From NCBI GenBank assembly GCA_017746715.1, contig JAGHZQ010000035.1, positions 116,786 to 180,785 on the forward strand: a stretch of 64,000 nucleotides of DNA. The letters are read 5' to 3'. Origin of the DNA: Cyanobacteria bacterium SBLK. Its GTDB lineage: Bacteria > Cyanobacteriota > Cyanobacteriia > Cyanobacteriales > Spirulinaceae. Shown one piece after another: positions 42,926 to 50,432 of the stretch (positions are counted from its first letter, which is position 1; the number at the start of each line of letters is the position of its first letter). Under the pieces are notes generated by a model that worked only from the letters and a program-made list of their open reading frames with translations, was not told where the DNA came from and ran no database searches. Both the position numbers and the translations under genes were made by a program.

Positions 42926-43846
42926 TTAAGTCAATAACTGGAGTAACAGGGCTTTGTGCAGGTGCAAGCGATTTTCCGCTTGTTGGAAGAGACGCGAGCG
43001 ATCGCTGTCAGCGACGGAGTTGGTAATTTCTTGTTCTCGGTTGGCAGGCAGGCAGTGCATGACGATCGCCCGATCCGGAGCCGCCTCGAGCAAGCCATCG
43101 TTGACTTGGTAGGGGGCGAGAATTCGTCCGCGATGTCCGGCTTCAATTTCATCGGTTTTTCCCCGAGAGATCCAAACGTCGGTATAAAGAGCATCGGCAG
43201 TTTTTACGGCTTCTCTAGGGTCGTCAACCCGCCGTACCACCCCTTCTCCGGCAAGGGAACGAGCAAGCTCGAGACTCTCCTCATCGAGAGTATAAGCTGG
43301 GGGGCTGCTAATCGTCAGGCAAAACCCCAATTTAGCTGCCGCAAACAAGAGCGATCTCGCTACATCTTGATTGCTGCGTCCGAGATAAGCGACTTCCAAA
43401 CCCTGCCAGCCGCCAAACTCTTCAGAAAGCGTCAGAACGTCAGCCATCGCCTGACAGGGATGATTGTATGCGGTTAACCCATTGATAACGGGAATGGGAG
43501 ACCATTGCGCCAATTCCCGCAGGCTCGAGTAATTGTTAACCCGCACGACCATCCCTTGAACGTAATTTCCCAAGGTACGTGCAATATCTGGAATGGATTC
43601 CCGCTCTCCCCAGCCGATTTCCCGACCCGACAGATAGAGAGAATTGCCGCCAAGCTGTCTCATGGCAATTTCAAAACTGACGCGGGTGCGTAAAGAAGAT
43701 CGCTCGAACAACAAGGCAAGATTTGTGCCTTGTAAAACCGAGGCATTTTCCCCCGAGTTAGATTGTTGTTTGAGGGTTAGAGCGCGATGAATGAGTTGGG
43801 TTAGCTCGTCTGCCGATCGCTCCCAAAGCGAGAGAAAATGTTGCAT
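42926..43846 (-). CDS. argF: Ornithine carbamoyltransferase-family protein with a divergent substrate motif
   Basis: 306 residues. The family frame is clear: LFERSSLRTRVSFE (47-59), GWGERESIPDIARTLGNYVQGMVVR, NGLTAYNHPCQAMADVLTLSEEFG, and HCLPANRE (264-271) followed by SRLFQQAENRLHLHKALLLQ. The carbamoyl-phosphate loop, STRTR in normal enzymes, reads Ser51-Leu52-Arg-Thr-Arg here. The GDGNNVxHS loop reads LGRSNQDVARSLL. The usual reaction joins carbamoyl phosphate to ornithine to give citrulline. Because of these changes it may be a divergent OTCase or a paralogue with another amine substrate. It sits in a run MinD-like/argF/MFS/HAMP with gaps of 11, 2 and 17 bases. Confidence 0.8.
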   Translation of the reverse strand: MQHFLSLWERSADELTQLIHRALTLKQQSNSGENASVLQGTNLALLFERSSLRTRVSFEIAMRQLGGNSLYLSGREIGWGERESIPDIARTLGNYVQGMVVRVNNYSSLRELAQWSPIPVINGLTAYNHPCQAMADVLTLSEEFGGWQGLEVAYLGRSNQDVARSLLFAAAKLGFCLTISSPPAYTLDEESLELARSLAGEGVVRRVDDPREAVKTADALYTDVWISRGKTDEIEAGHRGRILAPYQVNDGLLEAAPDRAIVMHCLPANREQEITNSVADSDRSRLFQQAENRLHLHKALLLQLLT

Positions 43847-43857
43847 GAACTCTTGTT

Positions 43858-44976
43858 TTAATCCGTATTCGTCTTGGTTTCTCGTTCGGTCAGCGCATCC
43901 CAGATTCGCGAATTTAACTTTCTGCCTTGTTTGGGAGTGAGATAGGGTCGATAGTAAACTTTGCCATTGCGTTCGACTTGTTTGAGCAATCCCCTCGCTA
44001 ACAGATCGTCGAGCAATACGCGCAGGGTATCCGGTTCGAGTTCGGCCTGTTGCAAAATTTGCTCGAAGGTACTCGAGCGCTGGCGCAGGGTTGAATTAAA
44101 GAGATGGCGTTCGGCTTCGGGTAATTCGAGCAGATCGAGCAAATTCAATCCCGCACCGGGTTGTCGTTCTTGCCTCGGAACGCGAAGGACTTCTTGCTCC
44201 TCGATAACGCGATCGACAATCTTTTGAAATTCCGAAGCCCGATGGGAGTCGCGATCGCTTAAGGCAAAAATATTTTTCTGGGGATTATTGGCCGACAGGC
44301 TCTCGATCTGCGGGAGAACTCCAACAGTAGTGGAATCATAAGCTAAAGCCACTTGCTCCCCGAACCATGTCAGATCGATATCCGCGGGAACTTGATTGAC
44401 CAATAAGAAAGTTTGGGGAATTTCGAGCCGCTTGGCAATATCGAGGGTCACGGCAGTTCCTTGAAAATCCGCCCGTTCCAATCCAAGGAGCAAGCAAAGT
44501 AGATCGCACAAGGCAAGCAGGGGGAGAGTCGTTTCGTTCAAGCCCGGATGAATATCGAGAAAAAGATAATCGAGATTAAAATCGGCAATAATTCTGTCGA
44601 GAAGCGTACTGAGAATTTTAATATCGGAAAATTCCGGACAATTGACGCGCCCTTGCCTCGATAGATCGTGGGAAAACAAGGTAATACTACCAGTGGTATC
44701 TTTCGTCTTCGACGGATGCCAAATTTCCTCGCCGATCGCTTGTCCGATCTCTGCTAATGTTGCCCGTCCTTGTAAATAATCTCCGAGATGTTGAGACTTT
44801 TGTAAGCCAAAACACGAGTAAATACCGGGAAATTTACCTCGCTCTGCCAGTTCGACATCGGCATCGATCGCGCCGACTCGATAACCCGATCGGGCGATCG
44901 AAACCATTAGATTGGCAGTTAAGGTCGATTTTCCCGTTCCGTGACGAAATGAATGAATGGCGACAATCTTAGGCAT
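43858..44976 (-). CDS. MinD/ParA-like ATPase with a C-terminal winged-helix region
   Basis: 372 residues. The N-terminal ATPase starts MPKIVAIHSFRHGTGKSTL; the deviant Walker lysine position holds Arg10 (RHGTGKS for KGGVGKT). YRVGAIDADVEL follows, then LDYLFLDIHPGLNETTL as the Walker B-like segment. From about residue 270 the protein has two helical segments (LNLLDLLELPEAERHLFNSTLRQ and LRVLLDDLLARGLLKQVERNGKVYYRP), the second a winged-helix. The family acts as a membrane- or DNA-linked dimer switch. The wing suggests DNA or protein recognition. It heads the argF run. Confidence 0.8.
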   Translation of the reverse strand: MPKIVAIHSFRHGTGKSTLTANLMVSIARSGYRVGAIDADVELAERGKFPGIYSCFGLQKSQHLGDYLQGRATLAEIGQAIGEEIWHPSKTKDTTGSITLFSHDLSRQGRVNCPEFSDIKILSTLLDRIIADFNLDYLFLDIHPGLNETTLPLLALCDLLCLLLGLERADFQGTAVTLDIAKRLEIPQTFLLVNQVPADIDLTWFGEQVALAYDSTTVGVLPQIESLSANNPQKNIFALSDRDSHRASEFQKIVDRVIEEQEVLRVPRQERQPGAGLNLLDLLELPEAERHLFNSTLRQRSSTFEQILQQAELEPDTLRVLLDDLLARGLLKQVERNGKVYYRPYLTPKQGRKLNSRIWDALTERETKTNTD

Positions 44977-45021
44977 GACGCAGTAATGGCAAGGGTATCG
45001 TCACCGAAATCCTAGCTCAAA

Positions 45022-45072
45022 ATTGGTAATTTATTATTGGTTATTGGTGATTTGTTATTGGTTAATTGGTTT
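45022..45072. repeat. TTATTGGTTATTGGT-type simple repeat
   Basis: Reverse-strand counterpart of the CAACCAATAACC family, in the space between the MinD-like gene and the barrel-like gene. Confidence 0.5.
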
Positions 45073-45152
45073 TTCCCTCTCGGTCTCCTCTCTCGGGAGG
45101 GTTTGAGGATAAGTTCTTACTCGCGATCGCTTACTTTTGATTTTTTATTCTC

Positions 45153-46061
45153 CTATTTTTTCGTGCCCGAAAATACATAACCGATCCCAAAGCGCGCGCC
45201 GACTTCCGTTTGTTCGCCGAAAAATCCCGCGCTGACATTGCTGTAAACGACGACGCGATCGCTGACGCGAAAATCGATTCCTGCAGTTGCGAGAGGAGCA
45301 ACGTTATTATTTAATTCCGTCTCTTTTGTAGCTAGGGTCAAGCCACCGCCAATAAAAGGATGAACGACGGCAGGTTTAAAAGGGTCGCTGCCTTGAATAT
45401 TGATATCGTAGGTGAGGGGCAGCAAAAATGTCGTACTGTCGCCAATTAAAACGGCCGGACGCACCGAGAGGTAATCCGTTAGGGCAATTTTGGCATCGAT
45501 CGCCACGGATCCTTTCCCTAAATCCGTCACGCCATTATTGGATAAGCCTACATTCCCTCCCAAACCGATATAGCTCACAGCTGGATTGATGTAGCGACGG
45601 CGCACGGCCGGATTTTGGGTAATTTGACGATTTTCGAGGGATGCGGGTTGGGTTTTTAATTGGGTTGTTGGAGAACTCGGGAGCGATCGCAATCTGCGAG
45701 TTGTCGATTCGAGTTGCGTGTTTTGCCGAGTGAGAACTTTGCGTTGGGGTTTGGGAAGAATTTTGGTGCGATCGCGGGGTTGCCGGACGCGGGGAAGGGG
45801 GGGGAGGGAACGAGAAGGCTGGGGGGTTTCGGGGGCGATCGCATTTTGAGTGGGGGAATCGACTCGAGGAAGGGGAGGTAAGGCGGGCAAGCGACGGGAG
45901 TCGTCCTGCAAAGAATGATTGCGCGGAACGGTTTTTTCGGTTTTCGCCGCTTGACTGGGTAAAGAACTGAGAATTAGGGCTAAAGCCACCAGACCCACGG
46001 AAATCCAACGGTGCGTGTCGGTAAATTTATTCACGATCGCTCCTCGCTTGTTCTCGAACAA
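45153..46061 (-). CDS. Secreted Pro-rich protein with a barrel-like C-terminal half
   Basis: 302 residues; a GTG at 46031 (VNKFTDTHRW) is an alternative start closer to the signal peptide (WISVGLVALALILSSLPSQA). Residues about 45-145 are Pro/Arg/Ser-rich (LPPLPRV recurs twice). The last 150 residues are beta-rich, from NPAVSYIGLGGNVGLS through SVAIDAKIALTDYLSVRPAVLIGDSTTFLLPLTYDI to GARFGIGYVFSG. They look like a small eight-strand outer-membrane barrel, comparable to the barrel-like protein at 1067. No named family is recognised. Confidence 0.6.
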   Translation of the reverse strand: MFENKRGAIVNKFTDTHRWISVGLVALALILSSLPSQAAKTEKTVPRNHSLQDDSRRLPALPPLPRVDSPTQNAIAPETPQPSRSLPPLPRVRQPRDRTKILPKPQRKVLTRQNTQLESTTRRLRSLPSSPTTQLKTQPASLENRQITQNPAVRRRYINPAVSYIGLGGNVGLSNNGVTDLGKGSVAIDAKIALTDYLSVRPAVLIGDSTTFLLPLTYDINIQGSDPFKPAVVHPFIGGGLTLATKETELNNNVAPLATAGIDFRVSDRVVVYSNVSAGFFGEQTEVGARFGIGYVFSGTKK

Positions 46062-46107
46062 AGAAAAAATTTTCGTCTCTATAGAGTGTACGGGAAGTTG
46101 GTCATTT

Positions 46108-46530
46108 TTACCGCCCGATTCCCCAATAAGGACGGCCTTTCCAAAACACCCCTACAACCGTGCCAACAAATCCGCCTTGAGAGAGCTGTACGAATTCTAA
46201 GGGCAGAGGTAACAGGTTTTTGCAGGCCAATCCTCCCAACAAGCAAAGAATTAAAGCCCACAAACGAGAAGTATTGAGACGGATCGGATTGGGCTGTTTC
46301 TCGCATAAAGTCACCCCTAAAGCACCAAATCCCACTGCCGTTACAAAGGGAAGGAGGGGACTGAAAGGATTGCGATAAAGGCTCTGGAGAACCAATTTTA
46401 GGGGGGTATCGGCGAGAAAGGATGCCATGAATAAGAGATCCATCGCAAGGGCGATCGCCGTCGCTATCCCGGCAATTTTGATTAAAAATGTCCAAGGTTG
46501 TTGGGTAAAACCGCGCCAAGGATCGCTCAT
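46108..46530 (-). CDS. Small conserved membrane protein, unknown function
   Basis: The in-frame ATG at 46530 (MSDPWRGFTQQPWTFLIKIA) is chosen, giving 140 residues; the frame is open further to 46575. It has four hydrophobic segments (IKIAGIATAIALAMDLLFMA, LLPFVTAVGFGALGVTLC, LWALILCLLGGLACK, VQLSQGGFVGTVVGVFW). I recognise the layout as a protein conserved in cyanobacteria but know no function. Confidence 0.6.
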   Translation of the reverse strand: MSDPWRGFTQQPWTFLIKIAGIATAIALAMDLLFMASFLADTPLKLVLQSLYRNPFSPLLPFVTAVGFGALGVTLCEKQPNPIRLNTSRLWALILCLLGGLACKNLLPLPLEFVQLSQGGFVGTVVGVFWKGRPYWGIGR

Positions 46531-46575
46531 GGGGAAATTTTCCTCCGATCGCTGCATCAAATTCTTTCGTTTCAT

Positions 46576-46844
46576 TATTGTAGCGATCGCATTGAAAAAT
46601 AGAGGACGATTTCAGGAAGGCGTTCTCATTTTCATGAAATTCAAAGCTGAGATTCAGTAATAACACGGTTGTTCGATCGAGTAGCCGATATTATGTGCGT
46701 ACGCATTTTTTTTTCAAGATAGATTATTGTTTAGATATATAAAATCCTCTATTTAGACGATTTAAACCCTTTGAACTTTAGAAAAATAGCTAGAAAAACC
46801 TGTTATCTTTTTTCAGTGTTAAGTATTTTTAGGTAAGAAAAAAA
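46576..46844. promoter_or_regulatory. Divergent promoter region between the membrane protein and PEP-CTERM genes
   Basis: 269 AT-rich bases with TTTAGATATATAAAA near 46731-46745, a candidate extended -10 region for the plus-strand gene. No operator was recognised. Confidence 0.3.
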
Positions 46845-47543
46845 ATGAAAAGAATTGGGCTTGGTTTGAGTATTGGAAGTTTGGTCGCCCTCGCGATCGG
46901 GAATTCAGTTCAAGCAGCAACGATTACTCAAACATTAGGAGATAGCGACTTTTTTGGGTTTGGGAACAATACAATCGGTAATCCAGTTCCGATTGTTGAT
47001 TTCAACAATCAAGAACCCGACGATCCCGCTTTTAGCGATCGAGATATTCGCGAACAAGTTATCGGGTCGGATCCGCAAAATGATGTAGGCTGGACTCACG
47101 ATCTATCCAGTCAATTAACCAATTTAACGGCAATTACTGACTTTACTTTAGAGTTAGCGATCGGAGGCATACAAGATGCCGATCCAAGTCTGGGTTCTGT
47201 AGACGATCGCTTATTTATTGAAGGGATTGAAGTTTTAGGCGCTTTTGATACAGTCGATCAAGGTGCGTTGGGAACGGATTTATTGAGTTTTTCCCTCACG
47301 ACAGCTCAGATTGCATCGTTTCAAACGGACTCAATTCTGGATATTTTCATTGATGGCGGACAAGTTCCTCCCGATGCCAGTCAAACGGGTGCTATCGGTG
47401 CTTTAGATAGTTATTTTATTGATTTTTCTCGCATTACTGTGGAAACAGACGATAATACCTCTGTTCCCGAACCTTCAACAATTTTAGGTTTGGTTGCCTT
47501 GGGTCTTTTCGGTGCGAGTTCCCTGAGAAAAAAGAAACAATAA
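46845..47543 (+). CDS. PEP-CTERM sorted exoprotein
   Basis: 232 residues. A signal peptide (RIGLGLSIGSLVALAIGNSVQA) starts it. The C-terminus holds the tripartite exosortase signal: VPEPST, a helix (ILGLVALGLFGASSL) and a basic tail (RKKKQ). Such proteins are cut and released or anchored by an exosortase after export and are often associated with extracellular polysaccharide. The body between is Asp/Gly-rich and beta-like. The exosortase gene is not in the window. Confidence 0.9.
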   Translation: MKRIGLGLSIGSLVALAIGNSVQAATITQTLGDSDFFGFGNNTIGNPVPIVDFNNQEPDDPAFSDRDIREQVIGSDPQNDVGWTHDLSSQLTNLTAITDFTLELAIGGIQDADPSLGSVDDRLFIEGIEVLGAFDTVDQGALGTDLLSFSLTTAQIASFQTDSILDIFIDGGQVPPDASQTGAIGALDSYFIDFSRITVETDDNTSVPEPSTILGLVALGLFGASSLRKKKQ

Positions 47544-47657
47544 TAAGACAGTAAAATTGAAAATTTTGGTCGCATTTTTCAAAGCGATCGCAACTTTTTT
47601 TATATGCGATCGCTTTTAATGAAACTAGCATTTCATCAACTGTTATCTTTCTGATTT

Positions 47658-48788
47658 CTAGCGGTTTGCTTCTATTAAACGAGAGGTTAAAAAACGATTC
47701 ATCCAACCTCGCAAATAGGCGCGATTTGCCTCTTTTTGTTCGGGATCTTCCGTATCTAAAGGATGGGGAGCCAAACCTTTAACGGCTGCTGTTGTCACGC
47801 AAAACATCGACTTTTGGAAACTCTGACAAATTTGGACTCGTACGTCGTCCTCTTGGCGAATGCTCGCTTGATAAACTTTCTGCAAATAATCGGGTAAAAA
47901 ATGGCGCATATCCTGCATTAATAATGTCGGAGGAATTCCCGAACCGCCAATCGGTAGCGGATCGGCATATAATGCTCCATAAGTAAACATCCCTTGATCG
48001 AAGGGAATTTGATAGGCTTGGGCGTTATAAGATACGGTGCCTAAAAAGGGCGTTCCTCGGAAGAAAACGGCTTCGACATAAGGAACTCCTGTATCCATTA
48101 AGAAGGTTAAACCCGCCGATCTGGGTAGGAGATCGTAAACTTTTCCCCCTAATTTGACAGAATAAGTAATGGGTCTGGCAGCATCGGCAACTAAGCCATC
48201 GAGAATGTGTTGAACGACATCGGGAATGGATTGTATTTCGCCGGTATCGTAGCGATCGCTCAAACTGAGAAAAATATCCGCCATGACCCGCCAAAATTGG
48301 CCCAAGCCGCTATAATAAGCCATCTGTCTGACTTTTTCGAGCCAAAAATCTGGGAAACCCCCATGCAAGCCCAACATGACAAAGTTGCCTTTCCATTTGG
48401 CACGAATAGCACGTTCGGCAAGTTCCTTAAACTCATCGGTATCGAGATATTTATCCAAACCGCCGCCCCCGTGCCAAAGCATGGCTTTCATGCAATACTC
48501 TGCATATTCATAGTTAATGCGATCGTGCCACCAATAACGCAATAACTTGGGAAAATTAATTTCTCCATTAAAGTATTTAAAAAAAGGAAATAAAACCAAA
48601 AATTGGTTTTCGGCAATATAGATGAGATTGTGAGAATAGGCATCTAAAACAACCCCATAACTTTTGAGAATGCCGACGACTTCGATTAGATTTTCCGGGG
48701 TATCTTTGAGAAGAGCTTGTCCTGTTTCTAAGCGATGAATATATTCATCGAGAGGATGTTGTTTGAGTTTTTGCTGAACGCTGACCAT
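47658..48788 (-). CDS. cupB: CO2 hydration protein of the NDH-1 CO2-uptake complex
   Basis: 376 residues of the CupA/CupB (ChpY/ChpX) family, including AEYCMKAMLWHGGGGLDKYLDTDEF and KWKGNFVMLGLHGGFPDFWLEKVRQMAYYSGLGQFWRVMADI. The protein sits on the NdhF/NdhD arm of a specialised NDH-1 complex and converts CO2 to bicarbonate with energy from electron flow. CupB is preferred over CupA because no cupS follows and because it lies next to ccm genes, as in other cyanobacteria with the constitutive system. Gene order ndhF4-ndhD4-cupB, with a 30-base gap to ndhD4. Confidence 0.88.
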   Translation of the reverse strand: MVSVQQKLKQHPLDEYIHRLETGQALLKDTPENLIEVVGILKSYGVVLDAYSHNLIYIAENQFLVLFPFFKYFNGEINFPKLLRYWWHDRINYEYAEYCMKAMLWHGGGGLDKYLDTDEFKELAERAIRAKWKGNFVMLGLHGGFPDFWLEKVRQMAYYSGLGQFWRVMADIFLSLSDRYDTGEIQSIPDVVQHILDGLVADAARPITYSVKLGGKVYDLLPRSAGLTFLMDTGVPYVEAVFFRGTPFLGTVSYNAQAYQIPFDQGMFTYGALYADPLPIGGSGIPPTLLMQDMRHFLPDYLQKVYQASIRQEDDVRVQICQSFQKSMFCVTTAAVKGLAPHPLDTEDPEQKEANRAYLRGWMNRFLTSRLIEANR

Positions 48789-48818
48789 ATTTTTAAAAAG
48801 ATTAGAGAGTCAAGATAA

Positions 48819-50342
48819 TTAGCCAACAGGGATTATTTGTGGTTCGTTCTCTTCTGGCCTGTCTATCATTTGCATCGATTGCAATGCCGGACTAATAATT
48901 AAAGTAGTGGTTTGCGCTTCACTCCAACGGACGACCCAAGACGGTTGAATACCAAAGAGAAAAATTAAAACCGTTAATGCCAATGCAGGAATTTGTTCCC
49001 TCAAAGCAACGGGGGTGAGTTGAGAAAATTGAGTAGATAGGCGACCAAAAAAGACGCGATTAATCATGAGCAAGAAATAAACTGCCGTTAATCCCGTACC
49101 GATAATGCAGAATATGGTTGGAATGGTAAAAATGGGAAAAGCACCGCGAAAAACGAGAAATTCAGCAATAAATCCAACCATTCCGGGTATTCCCGCACTT
49201 GCCATTACCCCCAAAATCATTAAACTTCCCGTTAAAGGCAATCCTCTTTCTGGATTTAATAAACCACGAAGAACGTTAACATCGCGAGTTCCGGTTTTCT
49301 TATAGACAACGCCAACCAGTGCAAAGAGTAAAGCCGAAATCAAACCGTGACTGACCATTTGAAATACTGCGGCAATTAAACTCAAAGGAGTGGTAGCTGC
49401 TGCTGCCAATAAAATGTAGGACATGTGGGCAATTGAAGAATAAGCCACGACTTTTTTCATATCTTGTTGGGCAATCGCGGTAAAGGCACCATACAATGCA
49501 CTGACTGCCGCTAAAATTGCCAACCAAGGGGCGAGAATGACCCATGCGTCGAAGAATAAACCCACCCCAAAACGCAACAATCCATAAGTTCCTAATTTCA
49601 GCAATACGCCGGCGAGCAAGACCGAAATGGGAGTAGAGGCCTCCACGTGAGCATCGGGAAGCCAAGTATGAAAGGGAAAAATAGGGATTTTAATAAAGAG
49701 TCCGACGAGGAGCATTCCCAATAAAATCAGTTGCAACTCGATTGGGAGGGATTGACTTTGTAAGGGGACGTAATCGAAGGTTGACGCGCCGCTAAACCAA
49801 ACCAACCCGAGAAAGGAAGCTAATACTAAAATTCCCGAAAGTGCGGTATAAATCAGAAATTTCATGGCAGCATAGCCGCGTCTCGCACCGCCCCAAATGG
49901 CAATCAAAAAATAAAGCGGCACGATTTCCAGTTCGTAGAAGAGGAAAAATAATAATAGATCTTGTGCCAAAAATGCTCCTGCCGCTCCTGCGCTGAGGAG
50001 AAATATCATGGCGTAATAAAGACGGGGTCTTTCCTTATCGCGATCGCTAATCCAAATGGCAACGACGGTTAAAAAGCTATTGAGAAAGACCAAGGGAAAA
50101 GATAACCCGTCTAAACCCAGATGATAGTTAAATCCCAGCCAATCAATCCAATGAATGTATTCTGAAAATTGCGGATGGGTTTGCGAGGGATTAAATTGCA
50201 TCCCCAGCCATAACGTCCAAAGCAAAATTAGAGAAGCAATGGCTAGGGCAATTTGGCGACAGCGTAGCGAATCCCAACTTTTCGGAAGTAAGGCGAGCGT
50301 AATGGCACTAATAATTGGAATCCAAATTAAAATACTTAGCAT
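48819..50342 (-). CDS. ndhD4: NDH-1 subunit NdhD4 (CO2-uptake type)
   Basis: 507 residues with about 14 membrane helices. NuoM/NdhD hallmarks seen are LFFLFYELEIVPLYFLIAIWGG, HTWLPDAHVEASTPISVLLAGVLLKLGTYGLLRF and KKVVAYSSIAHMSYILLA. It is one of the proton-pumping antiporter-like subunits of the NDH-1MS' complex in the thylakoid. The assignment to D4 rather than D3 rests on the pairing with ndhF4 and cupB and the nearby ccm genes. It follows ndhF4 after 59 bases made mostly of simple repeat. Confidence 0.88.
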   Translation of the reverse strand: MLSILIWIPIISAITLALLPKSWDSLRCRQIALAIASLILLWTLWLGMQFNPSQTHPQFSEYIHWIDWLGFNYHLGLDGLSFPLVFLNSFLTVVAIWISDRDKERPRLYYAMIFLLSAGAAGAFLAQDLLLFFLFYELEIVPLYFLIAIWGGARRGYAAMKFLIYTALSGILVLASFLGLVWFSGASTFDYVPLQSQSLPIELQLILLGMLLVGLFIKIPIFPFHTWLPDAHVEASTPISVLLAGVLLKLGTYGLLRFGVGLFFDAWVILAPWLAILAAVSALYGAFTAIAQQDMKKVVAYSSIAHMSYILLAAAATTPLSLIAAVFQMVSHGLISALLFALVGVVYKKTGTRDVNVLRGLLNPERGLPLTGSLMILGVMASAGIPGMVGFIAEFLVFRGAFPIFTIPTIFCIIGTGLTAVYFLLMINRVFFGRLSTQFSQLTPVALREQIPALALTVLIFLFGIQPSWVVRWSEAQTTTLIISPALQSMQMIDRPEENEPQIIPVG

Positions 50343-50432
50343 TGGTTGTTGGTTATAGGTTGTTACTTGTTACTCGTTACTTATTACTCGTTACTTATTA
50401 CTCAATTCACAATTGACAACCAATAATCGACT
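50342..50432. repeat. Simple repeat filling the ndhF4-ndhD4 spacer
   Basis: TTGTTGGTTATAGGTTGTTAC-like units and four imperfect copies of GTTACTCGTTACTTATTACTC run from the ndhD4 start to beyond the ndhF4 stop; the last residues of NdhF4 (DYWLSIVN) are read out of the same repeat type (TTATTGGTTGTC on the minus strand). Confidence 0.6.

Noticed and set aside
45535..46008. 157-residue minus-strand frame overlapping the barrel-like gene
   Set aside because: Pro/Ser/Arg-rich shadow in another frame of a Pro-rich gene.
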